In this document: positions 34,657 to 43,946 of the stretch, in pieces
Layout: every line of letters begins with the position of its first letter
Numbering within the stretch: the first letter of the stretch is position 1
Origin: Mumia xiangluensis
GTDB lineage: Bacteria; Actinomycetota; Actinomycetes; Propionibacteriales; Nocardioidaceae
Direction of reading: 5' to 3'
Length of the DNA stretch: 64,000 nt
Assembly: GCF_010994095.1 (NCBI RefSeq)
Contig: NZ_WJYO01000003.1
Coordinates: 496,001 to 560,000 of the forward strand
Position numbers and translations under genes: made by a program
The notes under the pieces: model-generated
Database searches by the model: none
Told to the model about the DNA's origin: nothing
What the model saw: only the letters and a program-made list of their open reading frames with translations

Positions 34657-35735
34657 CGGTGGTCCTCCCTGCGGACGAGGGCCGCCGCCCGGTAGCAGTC
34701 CGCTGCGGACCCGAGGAACGGTGCGGTCTGCTGAGCACGGCGGAAGTAGAGGTGGGCATCGGCCTCGAACGTCATGCCCATGGCGCCGAGCACCTGCACG
34801 TACGCCCGGGTGGAGTCCACTGCAGCGTCGGTCGCGGCGGCCTTCGCGAGGAGCGCCAGCTCGGCCGCCGACAGGTCGCTGGTCCCGTCGCTCGCGAGGG
34901 CGACCGCGGCAGCCCGGGTGAGCGACCGCGCGCGCTCGACCGCCACGTACACGTCGGCGAGCCGGTGCTTGATCCCCTGGAACGCACCGATCCGCTTGCC
35001 GAACTGCTCGCGCTCGAGCGCGTGCCGGACCGCGCGGTCGAGCGCGGTCGCGCCGACGCCGGTGAGGTCGGCAGCGAGCACGGTCCGTGCCGGCGCGAGG
35101 ACGGCGTCGACGTCGGTCCGTCCGTCGGCCAGCACGGTCTCGCTGAGCCTCGTACGGTCGAGAACCGCGGTCGGTCGCCCGGGGTCGACGTGGCGGTGAA
35201 CGGCCGTGACCGCGTCCGAGACGTCGGCGACCGACACCCTCACCGCGGCACCGCGGACGTCGACCAGCACGACCTCGTCCGCCAGCGCCCCGTCGAGCAC
35301 GACGAGCTCGTCCGTCCCGTCCACGACGGCGAGCGCCGCACGGCGCTCGGAGGAGACCTCGTACGCGCGGCCTTCCGACGGCCGGCCCGCGTGCGCCACG
35401 GTCTGCCACGCCGTCACGGTGCTCACCAGCGGCAGGGGGACCAGTGCCGGCCCTGCGGCCTCGACCATCGCGACGGCGTCCACGATCGACCCGGCGCCGC
35501 CCATCGCCTCCGGGAGGCCGATCACCGGGTAGTCGGCGGCCGCGATCTCGCGCCAGGCCTCCGCAGGCTGGGCTGCATCGAAGCAGGCGCGGGCCGCATC
35601 CGGTCCGAACCGCGCGCCCAGGTGCGCACGGACCGAAGCCGCGAACTCGGCGCGCTCGTCGGAGTCGACGAGGTCGCGCCACCGGCTCGGGTCGGTGTGC
35701 ACACGGGAGGCGGTCGTCGTGCTCACCGCGCTCAC
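34653..35735 (-). CDS. Acyl-CoA dehydrogenase, beta-type subunit of pair 2
   Basis: 360 aa from GTG 35735, overlapping the crotonase stop (GTGA). Divergent dehydrogenase fold: YPVIGLPEAMGGAGSIVDAVAMVEAAGPALVPLPL near the N-terminus, LEREQFGKRIGAFQGIKHRLADVYVAVERARS in the C-terminal helices and AHLYFRRAQQTAPFLGSAADCYR at the end, with no EGT motif. It probably forms a heterotetramer with the adjacent alpha subunit. Confidence 0.83.
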   Translation of the reverse strand: MSAVSTTTASRVHTDPSRWRDLVDSDERAEFAASVRAHLGARFGPDAARACFDAAQPAEAWREIAAADYPVIGLPEAMGGAGSIVDAVAMVEAAGPALVPLPLVSTVTAWQTVAHAGRPSEGRAYEVSSERRAALAVVDGTDELVVLDGALADEVVLVDVRGAAVRVSVADVSDAVTAVHRHVDPGRPTAVLDRTRLSETVLADGRTDVDAVLAPARTVLAADLTGVGATALDRAVRHALEREQFGKRIGAFQGIKHRLADVYVAVERARSLTRAAAVALASDGTSDLSAAELALLAKAAATDAAVDSTRAYVQVLGAMGMTFEADAHLYFRRAQQTAPFLGSAADCYRAAALVRREDHR

Positions 35736-36598
35736 CCCGCCTTCTCCGACAGCCGGCGCGACAGCCGGGCGAAGGCCGCATGCGTGTCGGGGTGGTCGAA
35801 GAGCACGAGCTGGGCCGCGTGCTCCTCGCGGAGCTGCTCGACCATCGTGCTGGTCATCGAGCGGCGCAGGACCCGCTTCGCGGCGCGCAGGCCCAGCGGA
35901 GGCATGGAGGCGACGCGCTCGGCCAGCGTCATCGCCGCGTCGAGAGCCCGGCCTTCGGCAGAGATCCGGTTGACCAGCCCGATCTCCTTGGCCTCGACGG
36001 CGTCGACCAGCCGCCCGGTGAACAGCAGGTCCGCCGCGAGGGACAGGCCCGTCACCCGCGGAAGGAGAAGGCTGATCCCCAGCTCGGGCGCGAGGCCGAT
36101 CGGCGCGAACCCGGCCCCCAGCCGCGCGGCCGGGTCGGCCACGATGAGGTCGTGCAGCAGCGCGATGCCGAAGCCTCCACCGACCGCCACGCCGCTCACC
36201 GCCGCGATCGTCGGCTTCTCGAGCCGCCAGATCTTCTCGGTCCACCGACCGGCGTTGCCGAGGTCGTCGAGGCTCCGCTCGTACGCCGTCAGATCGGGGA
36301 GGCCCTTCCGACCCCCGAGGCTGGTGCCCGACAGGATCTCGCGCGCGCTGGCGTCCCCCGCGCCGCCGAGGTCGGCAGCGTCGGCGCCGACGCAGAACGT
36401 GGACCCCGCCCCGGTCGTCACGACCACGCGTACGGAGTCGTCCGCGGCCGCTTCGGCGAACGCCTCGGCGATGCCCTCCAGCATCGTGCCGCCGATCGCG
36501 TTGTGCCGGTCCGGGCGGTTCAACGTCACGACCATGACGCCGCCCTGGCGCTCGACCAGGACGTCGGGCGCCGTCGCGCCGCCCCCGTTCCCGCTCAC
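35732..36598 (-). CDS. Crotonase-fold protein, isomerase-like acid position
   Basis: 288 aa from GTG 36598, overlapping the FadD stop by 4 bases. Oxyanion segments GAGSTFCVGADAADLG and SGVAVGGGFGIALLHDLIV. The GGGxE position is Gly (GGGFG) and the PE position is Phe, so the hydratase Glu pair is absent. A single Glu occurs in GLAPELGISLLLPR, where delta3,delta2-enoyl-CoA isomerases place theirs. Best call is enoyl-CoA isomerase or related; hydratase is less likely. Co-translated within the 40965-31124 operon. Confidence 0.82.
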   Translation of the reverse strand: MSGNGGGATAPDVLVERQGGVMVVTLNRPDRHNAIGGTMLEGIAEAFAEAAADDSVRVVVTTGAGSTFCVGADAADLGGAGDASAREILSGTSLGGRKGLPDLTAYERSLDDLGNAGRWTEKIWRLEKPTIAAVSGVAVGGGFGIALLHDLIVADPAARLGAGFAPIGLAPELGISLLLPRVTGLSLAADLLFTGRLVDAVEAKEIGLVNRISAEGRALDAAMTLAERVASMPPLGLRAAKRVLRRSMTSTMVEQLREEHAAQLVLFDHPDTHAAFARLSRRLSEKAG

Positions 36599-38202
36599 GC
36601 GCGGACCCGATCCGTACGGCCGCGGCGTGTCGCCACCAGTCCGAGCGCGGTCAGGTCCCACATGGTGTCGCTCACGCCTTCGTCGCGGAGCACGTGCTTC
36701 ATCACCCGGCTCAACGCGTTGACCGGCAGCGCGTCGCGGACGTCCACGTAGCGGGGGACCGCGAAGTAGGGCAGCCGTGCCTCGGCGAAGTCGAAGAGCT
36801 CCTCCGGTGTCAGCGTGCCCGCGAGCACGAGGCTGGCCTTGATCTCCTCCTCACCGACCTCCGACGGGACGCTGGAGACAGCGACGTCCTGGATCGCCGG
36901 GTGTGCGCGCAAGACACCCTCGACCGCGAGCGCCGACACGTTCTCGCCGCGCCTGCGGATGACGTCCTTCTTGCGGTCCACGAACGTCACGCACCCGTTC
37001 TCGTCCATCCGCCCGTGGTCACCGGTGTGGTGCCACAGGCTCGACCAGGTGTCGACGGTGGTCTCGGGCTTGTTCCAGTAGCCGCTGTACATCACGTGCG
37101 GCTCGCGGGGGCGTACGACGATCTCACCCGCCTCCCCCAGCGGCACCTCGTTGTCCTGGTCGTCGACGATGCGGACCTCGATCAGCGGTGAGACCTGGCC
37201 GGACGTCGCCCGGTCGCGCGGGCCGCCCGGGTCGGTGTTCGTGATCGGGACGCACTCGGTCTGCCCGTAGCCCTCCGACATCACCGGCGTGCCGAACCGC
37301 TCCTCGAAGGCGCGCTGGTCGTCCTGCCCCATCGGCACCCACACCGCCAGGCGGAACGGGTGCGCGGCGTCGTCGGGGCGCTCGGGCTGCGCGAGCAGCA
37401 TCTGCCCCATCGGGCCGACGCCGACGAGCATCGTCGCCTCGTCCGCCGCCGCCTCGGCCAGGAACGTCGAGGCGTGGAACTCCGGCGCGATGCTGATCGT
37501 CGCGTCGTTGACCAGCGCGGACATGAACGCGACCATCTGGCCACTCGTGTGGAACATCGGGAAGCCCGTGAACATCCGGTCACCGGGGACCACCCACCGG
37601 CGCATCCCGTACGCCCGCCCGACGGCGGTGTAGTAGCCGGTGCTGAGCAGGCAGCCCTTCGCCGCGGCGGTGGTGCCGGAGGTGTACATGATCGAGACGA
37701 TGTCGCCCGGCGCCGACTCCCGCGCGTGGGTCTCGTACGCGGTGAGCAGCTCGCCGTACGGGACTGCACCGGGCTCCGGGTCGTCGACGAGGACCCGATG
37801 GCGTACGGGCGTCGCGGCGAGCAGCCCGCGCGCGGCCTCGTACCCGGCGGCGTCGGCGACGAGGATCTCGGCCCCGCAGTCGTTCAGCTGGTACTCGAGG
37901 AAGTCGCCCTTGAGGTAGTAGTTCAGCGGCACCTGGACCGCGCCGAGCCTGTCGACCGCGAAGAGGAGCTCCACGGTCTCGATCCGGTTCGGCAGGATCG
38001 TCGCCACCTTGTCGCCTGAGCCGACGCCGAGCGACGCCAGTCCGGTCGCGAGCCGGTCGGCACGCTCGTCCAGGGCGGCAGCGGAGATCCAGTCGCCGCC
38101 GCACCGGACGAACGGCGCGGCGGGCTCGCGGTCCAGCCGGCGCTGGAACGCCGCCGAGATGGTCCGGGTGGCGAAGCGCTCCTCGGTTCCTGCACTGCTC
38201 AC
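36595..38202 (-). CDS. Acyl-CoA synthetase (CaiC/FadD-like), Arg in place of A10 Lys
   Basis: 535 aa from GTG 38202 with GGGAGAG upstream. IMYTSGTTAAAKGCLLS loop, SEGYGQTECVPIT, HHTGDHGRMDENGCVTFVDRKKDVIRRRGENVS. Near the C-terminus LPVNALSRVMKHVL has Ser-Arg where Gly-Lys is usual, so the adenylation Lys appears replaced. It is a close relative of the synthetase at 39385-40965 in the same operon. It should ligate CoA to an acid, but the active-site change makes activity less certain. Confidence 0.85.
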   Translation of the reverse strand: MSSAGTEERFATRTISAAFQRRLDREPAAPFVRCGGDWISAAALDERADRLATGLASLGVGSGDKVATILPNRIETVELLFAVDRLGAVQVPLNYYLKGDFLEYQLNDCGAEILVADAAGYEAARGLLAATPVRHRVLVDDPEPGAVPYGELLTAYETHARESAPGDIVSIMYTSGTTAAAKGCLLSTGYYTAVGRAYGMRRWVVPGDRMFTGFPMFHTSGQMVAFMSALVNDATISIAPEFHASTFLAEAAADEATMLVGVGPMGQMLLAQPERPDDAAHPFRLAVWVPMGQDDQRAFEERFGTPVMSEGYGQTECVPITNTDPGGPRDRATSGQVSPLIEVRIVDDQDNEVPLGEAGEIVVRPREPHVMYSGYWNKPETTVDTWSSLWHHTGDHGRMDENGCVTFVDRKKDVIRRRGENVSALAVEGVLRAHPAIQDVAVSSVPSEVGEEEIKASLVLAGTLTPEELFDFAEARLPYFAVPRYVDVRDALPVNALSRVMKHVLRDEGVSDTMWDLTALGLVATRRGRTDRVRA

Positions 38203-38233
38203 GGTCTCTCCCTCGTTTCGATCAGGTCCGACG

Positions 38234-39388
38234 TCAGGCGACGTCGCCCGACGCCTTCAAGCGCGCCACGGCACCCGGATCGACGCCCCACTCGGTCAGG
38301 ACGTCGTCGGTGTGCTCGCCCGGGCGGGGCGGAGGTCCCGCGATCTGCCCCGGCGTGCGCCCGAAGCGCGGCGCCGGGCTGGGCTGCACGAGGCCGTTGC
38401 TCGTCGTGAACGTCTCGCGGGCCACGTGGTGCGGGTGGTCGGGTGCCTCCCACGGCGACAGCACCGGCGCGACGCACGCCTCAGCGGAGTCGAGCAGGGC
38501 GGCCCACTCGTCACGCGTGCGTGTCTTGAACGTGGCGGCGAGCTCCTTGCGCAGGCTCTCCCACGCTTCCTCGTCGCCCTGGTCTCGCGGGTCGAACGAC
38601 AGCCCGAGCGTCGTGACCAGGTTCGCGAAGAACTTCGGCTCCATCGCGCCGACCGCGACCCACCGCCCGTCGGACGTCTCGTACGTCTCGTAGTACGGGG
38701 TGCCCGTGTCGAGGAGGTTCTTGCCGCGCTCCTCGCCCCACATCCCCGCCGCACGCATCCCGTACAGGAATCCGCCGAGCACCGCGGAGCCGTCGATCAT
38801 CGCCGCGTCCACGACCTGCCCGCGCCCGGACGTCGCCCGCTCCGCCAGGGCGGCGCAGACCCCGAGCGCGAGGAACATGCCGCCCGCGCCGAAGTCGCCC
38901 ACGTAGGTGAGCGGGGGCACGGGCGCCTCGCCGTCGCGGCCGATCGACCAGAGCGCGCCCGACAGCGCGATGTAGTTGATGTCGTGCCCGGCGTACGGCG
39001 CCCACGGACCGTCCTGCCCGTAGCCCGTCACCCGGCCGTACACGAGCCTGGGGTTGCGCTCCAGGCAGGTGTCGGGGCCGAGGCCGAGGCGCTCCATCAC
39101 GCCGGGGCGGAACCCCTCGATCAGGACGTCAGCCTGCTCGACCATCGCCAGGACGAGAGCGACACCGTCGGGGCTCTTGAGGTTGACTCCGACCGAGCGC
39201 CGGCCACGTCCGAGCACGTCGACGGGAGGCGGACCCTCGCGTCCGGGGGCGACGTTCTCGACCCGGTCGACACGCACGACGTCCGCGCCGTAGTCGCTCA
39301 AGATCATCCCCGCGAACGGGCCGGGGCCGAGCCCCTGGATCTCCAGCACCTTCACGCCCGCCAGCGGGCCACTGCGTCCGTCGCTCAT
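38234..39388 (-). CDS. Alpha-methylacyl-CoA racemase (CaiB/BaiF family)
   Basis: 384 aa. GPLAGVKVLEIQGLGPGPFAGMILSDYGADVVRVDR is the family III CoA-binding start. YAGHDINYIALSGAL supplies the proposed catalytic His and YVGDFGAGGMFLALG the Asp, as in mycobacterial MCR/AMACR. It inverts the 2-methyl centre of branched acyl-CoA so that S-specific dehydrogenases can act, which implies an isoprenoid or steroid-type side chain. ATG overlaps the stop of the upstream synthetase. The GHD and DFGAGG motifs make a CoA-transferase role less likely. Confidence 0.85.
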   Translation of the reverse strand: MSDGRSGPLAGVKVLEIQGLGPGPFAGMILSDYGADVVRVDRVENVAPGREGPPPVDVLGRGRRSVGVNLKSPDGVALVLAMVEQADVLIEGFRPGVMERLGLGPDTCLERNPRLVYGRVTGYGQDGPWAPYAGHDINYIALSGALWSIGRDGEAPVPPLTYVGDFGAGGMFLALGVCAALAERATSGRGQVVDAAMIDGSAVLGGFLYGMRAAGMWGEERGKNLLDTGTPYYETYETSDGRWVAVGAMEPKFFANLVTTLGLSFDPRDQGDEEAWESLRKELAATFKTRTRDEWAALLDSAEACVAPVLSPWEAPDHPHHVARETFTTSNGLVQPSPAPRFGRTPGQIAGPPPRPGEHTDDVLTEWGVDPGAVARLKASGDVA

Positions 39389-40965
39389 CGGCGCTCGCTC
39401 CTGCCCACGGACAGCCCGAGCGTGAGGAAGTCGACCGTCTCCGGGGTGTCCCAGTCGGCGCGGAGCTTGTGCTTGAGGATGCGTCCCATCGCGTTCACCG
39501 GCAAGGCATCGATGACCTCGACGTACCGCGGGATCGCGTAGTACGGCAGGTGCTCGCGGAAGTAGCCGAACATCTCCGTCGGGTCGAACGTGCACCCGTC
39601 CTCGAGCACCAGGCAGGCCTTGATCTCGTCCTCGGACAGCTCTGACGGCACGGCGTGCACGGCGACCTGCGCGATGCCGGGGTGCTGGACCAGCGCGACC
39701 TCGAGCTCGACCGACGACACGTTCTCGCCGCGTCGCCGCAGCGCGTCCTTCAAGCGATCGACGAAGTAGAGCATCCCGTCGTCGTCGAAGCGGCCCATGT
39801 CGCCCGTGTGGTGCCACAGGTTGCGCCACGCGTCGAGCGTCGCGTCCTCCTTGCGCCAGTAGCCGGAGAAGATCGAGTGCGGTTCGCGCGGGCGTACGAC
39901 GATCTCACCGGTCTCCCCCACGGGAAGCACGCGGTCGTCGCCGTCCACGACCTGGACGTCGAGCCACGGCAGCGCCTTGCCGCAGCTGGGTTGGTCGCGC
40001 CCGGGGCGCACGCCGCCCATCGTCGCGGGCAGCACCTCGGTCTGGCCGTAGCCTTCCGCCAGCACGTCGACGCCGAACCGCTCCTCGAACGCGTGCTGCG
40101 CCTGCGGCGCCATCGGGATGAAGACGGCCCGCTCGATCGTGTGGTCGCGGTCGGCGTCCGACGGCGGCGTCGCCAGCAGCGCCGCACCGATCGCTCCGAC
40201 CGCCCAGAGCTGCGTCGCCCCGACCTCGCACGCCCGGGAGATCAGCGTGGACGCGCTGAACGCCGACTCGAAGTCCACACGGCACCCGGCGACCAACGCG
40301 TCCATGAGGGAGCTCAGACCGAAGCCGTGGTAGAGCGGCAGCGTCGTGATCGAGGTGTCCGTCGGCTTGAACCAGTCGAACATCATGTGGGCCTTCGGCA
40401 TGTGCAGGAAGTAGCCCTGGTCGATCATGCAGCCCTTGGGGAGCCCGGTCGTGCCGGACGTGTAGAGGATGCTGAGCAGCGAGTCGGGAGTCGGCTCCTC
40501 CCACGCGCGCTCTCCCGCGACGTAGAGGTCGGCGAGCCGAGGCGTGCTGCCATCGCCCTCGTCGAGCGCGATCAACGTCGTCGCGATGCCGGAGGCAGCG
40601 ATCAGCTTCTTCGTGGCGTCGAAGGCCTCCTGGTCGACGATCAGCACCGACGGGTCGGAGTCGGCGATCTGGTAGCGCAGGAACTCGCCCTTGAGGAAGA
40701 CGTGGAGGGGCACCTGGACGGCACCCAGCTCGGCGCAGGCGAAGAAGAGCTCGACCGCCTCGCGCCGGTTCGCCATGATCGAGGCAACCCGGTCACCCGG
40801 TCGTACGCCGAGCCGGTGGAGCCCGTACGCCAGCCGTCGTGCGGCGTCCTGGACCTCCTTGACCGTGATCCATACGCCGTCGACGCCGGCCAGGTGCGCG
40901 CTCGGGTCGACCTCGACCCGCTGCGCCAGCCTCGCGGGCAGAATGCCCGCCTCGGTGTTCGTCAC
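39385..40965 (-). CDS. Acyl-CoA synthetase (CaiC/FadD-like), first gene of the 41-31 kb operon
   Basis: 526 aa from GTG 40965. TAGGGA (40977-40972) lies 6 bases upstream, so the message may be leaderless, although GGGAGA could also serve as a ribosome site. ILYTSGTTGLPKGCMID loop, AEGYGQTEVLPATM, HHTGDMGRFDDDGMLYFVDRLKDALRRRGENVS. LPVNAMGRILKHKLR has Arg where the A10 Lys is expected, as in its paralogue at 36595. Reads away from operator C and probably catalyses the entry CoA-ligation step. Confidence 0.86.
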   Translation of the reverse strand: MTNTEAGILPARLAQRVEVDPSAHLAGVDGVWITVKEVQDAARRLAYGLHRLGVRPGDRVASIMANRREAVELFFACAELGAVQVPLHVFLKGEFLRYQIADSDPSVLIVDQEAFDATKKLIAASGIATTLIALDEGDGSTPRLADLYVAGERAWEEPTPDSLLSILYTSGTTGLPKGCMIDQGYFLHMPKAHMMFDWFKPTDTSITTLPLYHGFGLSSLMDALVAGCRVDFESAFSASTLISRACEVGATQLWAVGAIGAALLATPPSDADRDHTIERAVFIPMAPQAQHAFEERFGVDVLAEGYGQTEVLPATMGGVRPGRDQPSCGKALPWLDVQVVDGDDRVLPVGETGEIVVRPREPHSIFSGYWRKEDATLDAWRNLWHHTGDMGRFDDDGMLYFVDRLKDALRRRGENVSSVELEVALVQHPGIAQVAVHAVPSELSEDEIKACLVLEDGCTFDPTEMFGYFREHLPYYAIPRYVEVIDALPVNAMGRILKHKLRADWDTPETVDFLTLGLSVGRSERR

Positions 40966-40971
40966 ATCGTC

Positions 40972-41005
40972 TCCCTACCAGACCGACCAGTTGGTGGGTT
41001 ACGCT
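40972..41005. promoter_or_regulatory. Operator copy C with divergent -10 boxes
   Basis: AGACCGACCAGTTGGTGG at 40980-40997 (15 of 18 to consensus). TACGCT (41000-41005) on the plus side and TAGGGA (40977-40972) on the minus side are each 2 bp from it. It lies between the minus-strand synthetase/racemase/dehydrogenase operon and the plus-strand thiolase operon. Confidence 0.62.
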
Positions 41006-41082
41006 ACCGCAACAAGACCTCCCGGGCTAGGCCCGAGCAGCTGCGCAGACCCCACCGATCGACCGAAGAACGAGGAGCGGTG

Positions 41083-42261
41083 ATGACCTTCACCCCGACC
41101 CCCAGCGACCGCGACGCCGTCGTCGTCGCGGCCGTCCGTACGCCCGTCGGACGGCGGGGCGGCGGCCTCTCCGGGACGCACGCCATCGACCTGTCCGCGC
41201 ACGTGCTGACGGCGCTGCAGGAGCGGACGGGGATCGATCCGGCCGAGGTCGACGACGTCGTCTGGGGCTGCGTTCACCAGGTGGGCGAACAGGGCATCAA
41301 CATCGGCCGCAACGCCGTGCTGTCCGCCGGGTGGCCCGAGTCCGTGCCCGCGACGACCCTCGACCGTCAGTGCGGCTCGTCGCAGCAGGCGGTGCACTTC
41401 GCGGCGGCCGGACTGGTTGCCGGGCACTACGACCTGGTCGTCGCCGGCGGGGTCGAGATGATGTCGCGGGTCCCGATGGGGTCCACGCTCGGCGAAGGCC
41501 TCGGCGAGCCGATGACGGCGGCGATGCGGGATCGGTACGGCGTCGACCAGTTCAACCAGGGCCTCGGCGCCGAGATGATGGCCGAGCGGTGGGGATTGTC
41601 GCGGACCCAGCTCGACGAGTTCGCCCTCCGCTCCCACGAGCTCGCCGCCAAGGCGGCCGCCGGAGGTGTGTTCGACGACGAGATCGTCGCAGTGCCGCGA
41701 CCGGACGACGACCCCGTGAGCGCGGACGAAGGGATCCGGCTCGGTGGCACGCTCGAGTCGCTCGGCGCGATCCGTCCGGCGTTCAAGCCCGACGGCATGA
41801 TCCACGCGGGCAACGCGTCGCAGATCAGCGACGGTGCGGCGGCGCTGCTGCTCGCGACACCCGCCAAGGCCGCCGAGCTCGGCCTGACGCCGATGGCCCG
41901 CATCCACACGAGCGTGCTCGCCGGCGACGACCCGGTGATGATGCTCGGTGCCCCCATTCCGGCGACGCGCAAGGCGCTGGCACGATCGGGCCTCGGGGTC
42001 GGCGACATCGGCTGCTTCGAGGTCAACGAGGCGTTCGCGCCCGTCCCGCTCGCCTGGCTGGCCGAGACCGGGGCCGACCTCGAGGCACTCAACCCCAACG
42101 GCGGCGCGATCGCGCTCGGCCACCCTCTTGGCGCGTCGGGGGCGCGGATCATGACGACACTTCTGCACCACCTGCGGCGTACCGGCACGCGGTACGGCCT
42201 GCAGACCATGTGCGAGGGCGGCGGGATGGCGAACGCCACCATCGTCGAGCTCCTGGACTGA
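41083..42261 (+). CDS. Acetyl-CoA acetyltransferase/3-ketoacyl-CoA thiolase
   Basis: 392 aa with GAGGAG 5 bases before the ATG. Nucleophile Cys97 in LDRQCGSSQQAVHFAA, NEAFA, GHPLGASGARI and the second Cys in CEGGGMANATIV complete the thiolase set. Cleaves 3-ketoacyl-CoA at the end of a beta-oxidation round. First gene of a plus operon with SDR, luciferase-like and DapB-like genes, under operator C. Confidence 0.9.
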   Translation: MTFTPTPSDRDAVVVAAVRTPVGRRGGGLSGTHAIDLSAHVLTALQERTGIDPAEVDDVVWGCVHQVGEQGINIGRNAVLSAGWPESVPATTLDRQCGSSQQAVHFAAAGLVAGHYDLVVAGGVEMMSRVPMGSTLGEGLGEPMTAAMRDRYGVDQFNQGLGAEMMAERWGLSRTQLDEFALRSHELAAKAAAGGVFDDEIVAVPRPDDDPVSADEGIRLGGTLESLGAIRPAFKPDGMIHAGNASQISDGAAALLLATPAKAAELGLTPMARIHTSVLAGDDPVMMLGAPIPATRKALARSGLGVGDIGCFEVNEAFAPVPLAWLAETGADLEALNPNGGAIALGHPLGASGARIMTTLLHHLRRTGTRYGLQTMCEGGGMANATIVELLD

Positions 42262-42265
42262 GCGG

Positions 42266-43018
42266 ATGGGCGAGCACGCTGGGCGAGTCGCGATCGTCAC
42301 CGGCGGCTCGCGCGGGATCGGCAGGGCGATCGCGCGCCGACTCGTCGACGCCGGGGCCTACGTCACGATCACCGGCCGCAAGGCAGACGGCCTCGCCGCC
42401 GCCGCGGCGGAGCTCGGTGAGCGCTGTACGCCCGTCGTCTGCCACGCCGCGGACACCGAGTCCGCGGCCGCCTGCGTCCGCGCGACCGCCGACGCCCACG
42501 GCAGCATCGACCTCCTCGTCAACAACGCCGCCGTCAATCCGCAGTGGGGTCCGTCGCTGGACGTCGAGGCTCCGGCGGCCGCGAAGATGGCCGAGGTCAA
42601 CCTCTGGGCACCGCTGGCGTGGTCCCGCCTGGCGTACGAGGCGGGGATGCGGGAGCACGGCGGCTCGATCGTCAACATCACCTCGATCGGCGGGCTCGTG
42701 GCGTCGCCCAACACCGGCTACTACAACGCGACCAAGGCGGCGCTCACCCACCTCACCCGCGAGCTGGCGCTCGAGCTCGCCCCACGGGTCCGCGTCAACG
42801 CGGTCGCGCCCGGCCTGATCGCCACGGAGATGGCCGCGCAGATCCCGGTCGACGACCGCGCAGCGTTGACGGCGCAGGTCCCGCTCGCCCGCCTCGGGAC
42901 GCCCGAGGACGTCGCGGCAGCGGTGTCGTTCCTCCTGTCGAGCGACTCCGCCTGGATCACCGGCGCGGTCCTGGTCGTCGACGGCGGCGCACGGCACGAC
43001 CGGGGAGGTCATGGATGA
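42266..43018 (+). CDS. SDR-family dehydrogenase (FabG-like)
   Basis: 250 aa. TGGSRGIGRAIA cofactor motif, NNAAV, Ser in NITSIGGLVASPNTGYYNATKAALTHL with Tyr-x3-Lys (YYNATK), VRVNAVAPGLIATEM and DSAWITGAVLVVDGGA. Probably converts a 3-hydroxyacyl-CoA or cyclic alcohol to the ketone. Starts 4 bp after the thiolase stop and overlaps the next gene (ATGA). Confidence 0.87.
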   Translation: MGEHAGRVAIVTGGSRGIGRAIARRLVDAGAYVTITGRKADGLAAAAAELGERCTPVVCHAADTESAAACVRATADAHGSIDLLVNNAAVNPQWGPSLDVEAPAAAKMAEVNLWAPLAWSRLAYEAGMREHGGSIVNITSIGGLVASPNTGYYNATKAALTHLTRELALELAPRVRVNAVAPGLIATEMAAQIPVDDRAALTAQVPLARLGTPEDVAAAVSFLLSSDSAWITGAVLVVDGGARHDRGGHG

Positions 43019-43905
43019 GGGTCGGGCTGGCACCCCCGAACTACGCGCGCTGGTTCGACGGCGCGACCGTCGCCGAGGTCTGTCGCCACGCCGAGGAGGC
43101 CGGGTTCGACAGCCTCTGGTTCGGCGACCACGTCGCGATCCCGCAGGATCAGGCCGACGTGTTCGGCAACGCGTACCTCGACGTCTTCCCCCTGCTCGGC
43201 CACGTGGCCGCGCTCACCGAGCGGGTCCGCCTCGGGACCAACGTGCTCGTCGCGCCGTACCGCAACCCCGTCGTCACCGCCAAGGAGGTGGCGACGGTCG
43301 ACCGGCTCTCGGACGGACGGGTCGTCCTCGGCGTCGGAGTCGGACACGTTCGCGGCGAGTTCGAGGCACTGGGCGTCCCGTTCGACGAGCGCGGGCGAAG
43401 GACGGACGAGTACCTGCGCGCGATGCGCGCGCTGTGGGAGCAGGACGTCGCGTCGTACGAGGGAGAGTGGGTGCGCTTCCGCGACCTGTGCCCGCTGACC
43501 CGCCCCGTGCAGCAGCCGCTGCCCGTGCTCATCGGCGGCGACGGCCCCCGGTCGATGCGCCGCGCCCTCGAGCACGACGCCGGCTGGGCGCCCGGCCAGG
43601 GCACGATCGAGCAGCTGGCGGCGAAGGTCGCCCAGCTCCGCACGCTCGCCGCCGAGGTGGGCAAACCGTGTCCGACGATCGTCGCGCGCTGGCTCGTCCA
43701 CCCGGTCGAGGACGGCGCGCCACGGCCCCCGATCCCGCACCGCGGCGAGCTCCGGCGCCCCAGGCTCGAGAAGGCCGAGGCCCGCGAACAGCTCGCCCGG
43801 ATCGCCGAGCTCGGCGTCAGCGAGCTCATCGTCGACATCCCGGCGCGCCACGAGACGTACCACCGCAACATCGACCTCATCGCCGAGCACGTCCTCGCCG
43901 GTTGA
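43015..43905 (+). CDS. Luciferase-like F420-dependent oxidoreductase
   Basis: 296 aa. MRVGLAPPNYARWFDGATVAEVCRHAEEAGFDSLWFGDHVAIP, VRLGTNVLVAPYRNPVVTAKEVATVDRLSDGRVVLGVGVG and EFEALGVPFDERGRRTDEYLRAMRALW are standard for actinobacterial LLM proteins using F420 (or FMN). Cytoplasmic hydride transfer, or oxygenation if flavin-dependent. Overlaps the SDR stop. Its substrate is likely a CoA ester or ring ketone of the same pathway; the cofactor is inferred from family resemblance. Confidence 0.85.
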   Translation: MRVGLAPPNYARWFDGATVAEVCRHAEEAGFDSLWFGDHVAIPQDQADVFGNAYLDVFPLLGHVAALTERVRLGTNVLVAPYRNPVVTAKEVATVDRLSDGRVVLGVGVGHVRGEFEALGVPFDERGRRTDEYLRAMRALWEQDVASYEGEWVRFRDLCPLTRPVQQPLPVLIGGDGPRSMRRALEHDAGWAPGQGTIEQLAAKVAQLRTLAAEVGKPCPTIVARWLVHPVEDGAPRPPIPHRGELRRPRLEKAEAREQLARIAELGVSELIVDIPARHETYHRNIDLIAEHVLAG

Positions 43906-43946
43906 GCCTCGACCCGATCTCTCCCGACCCCTGGAGGTCCCTGCCC

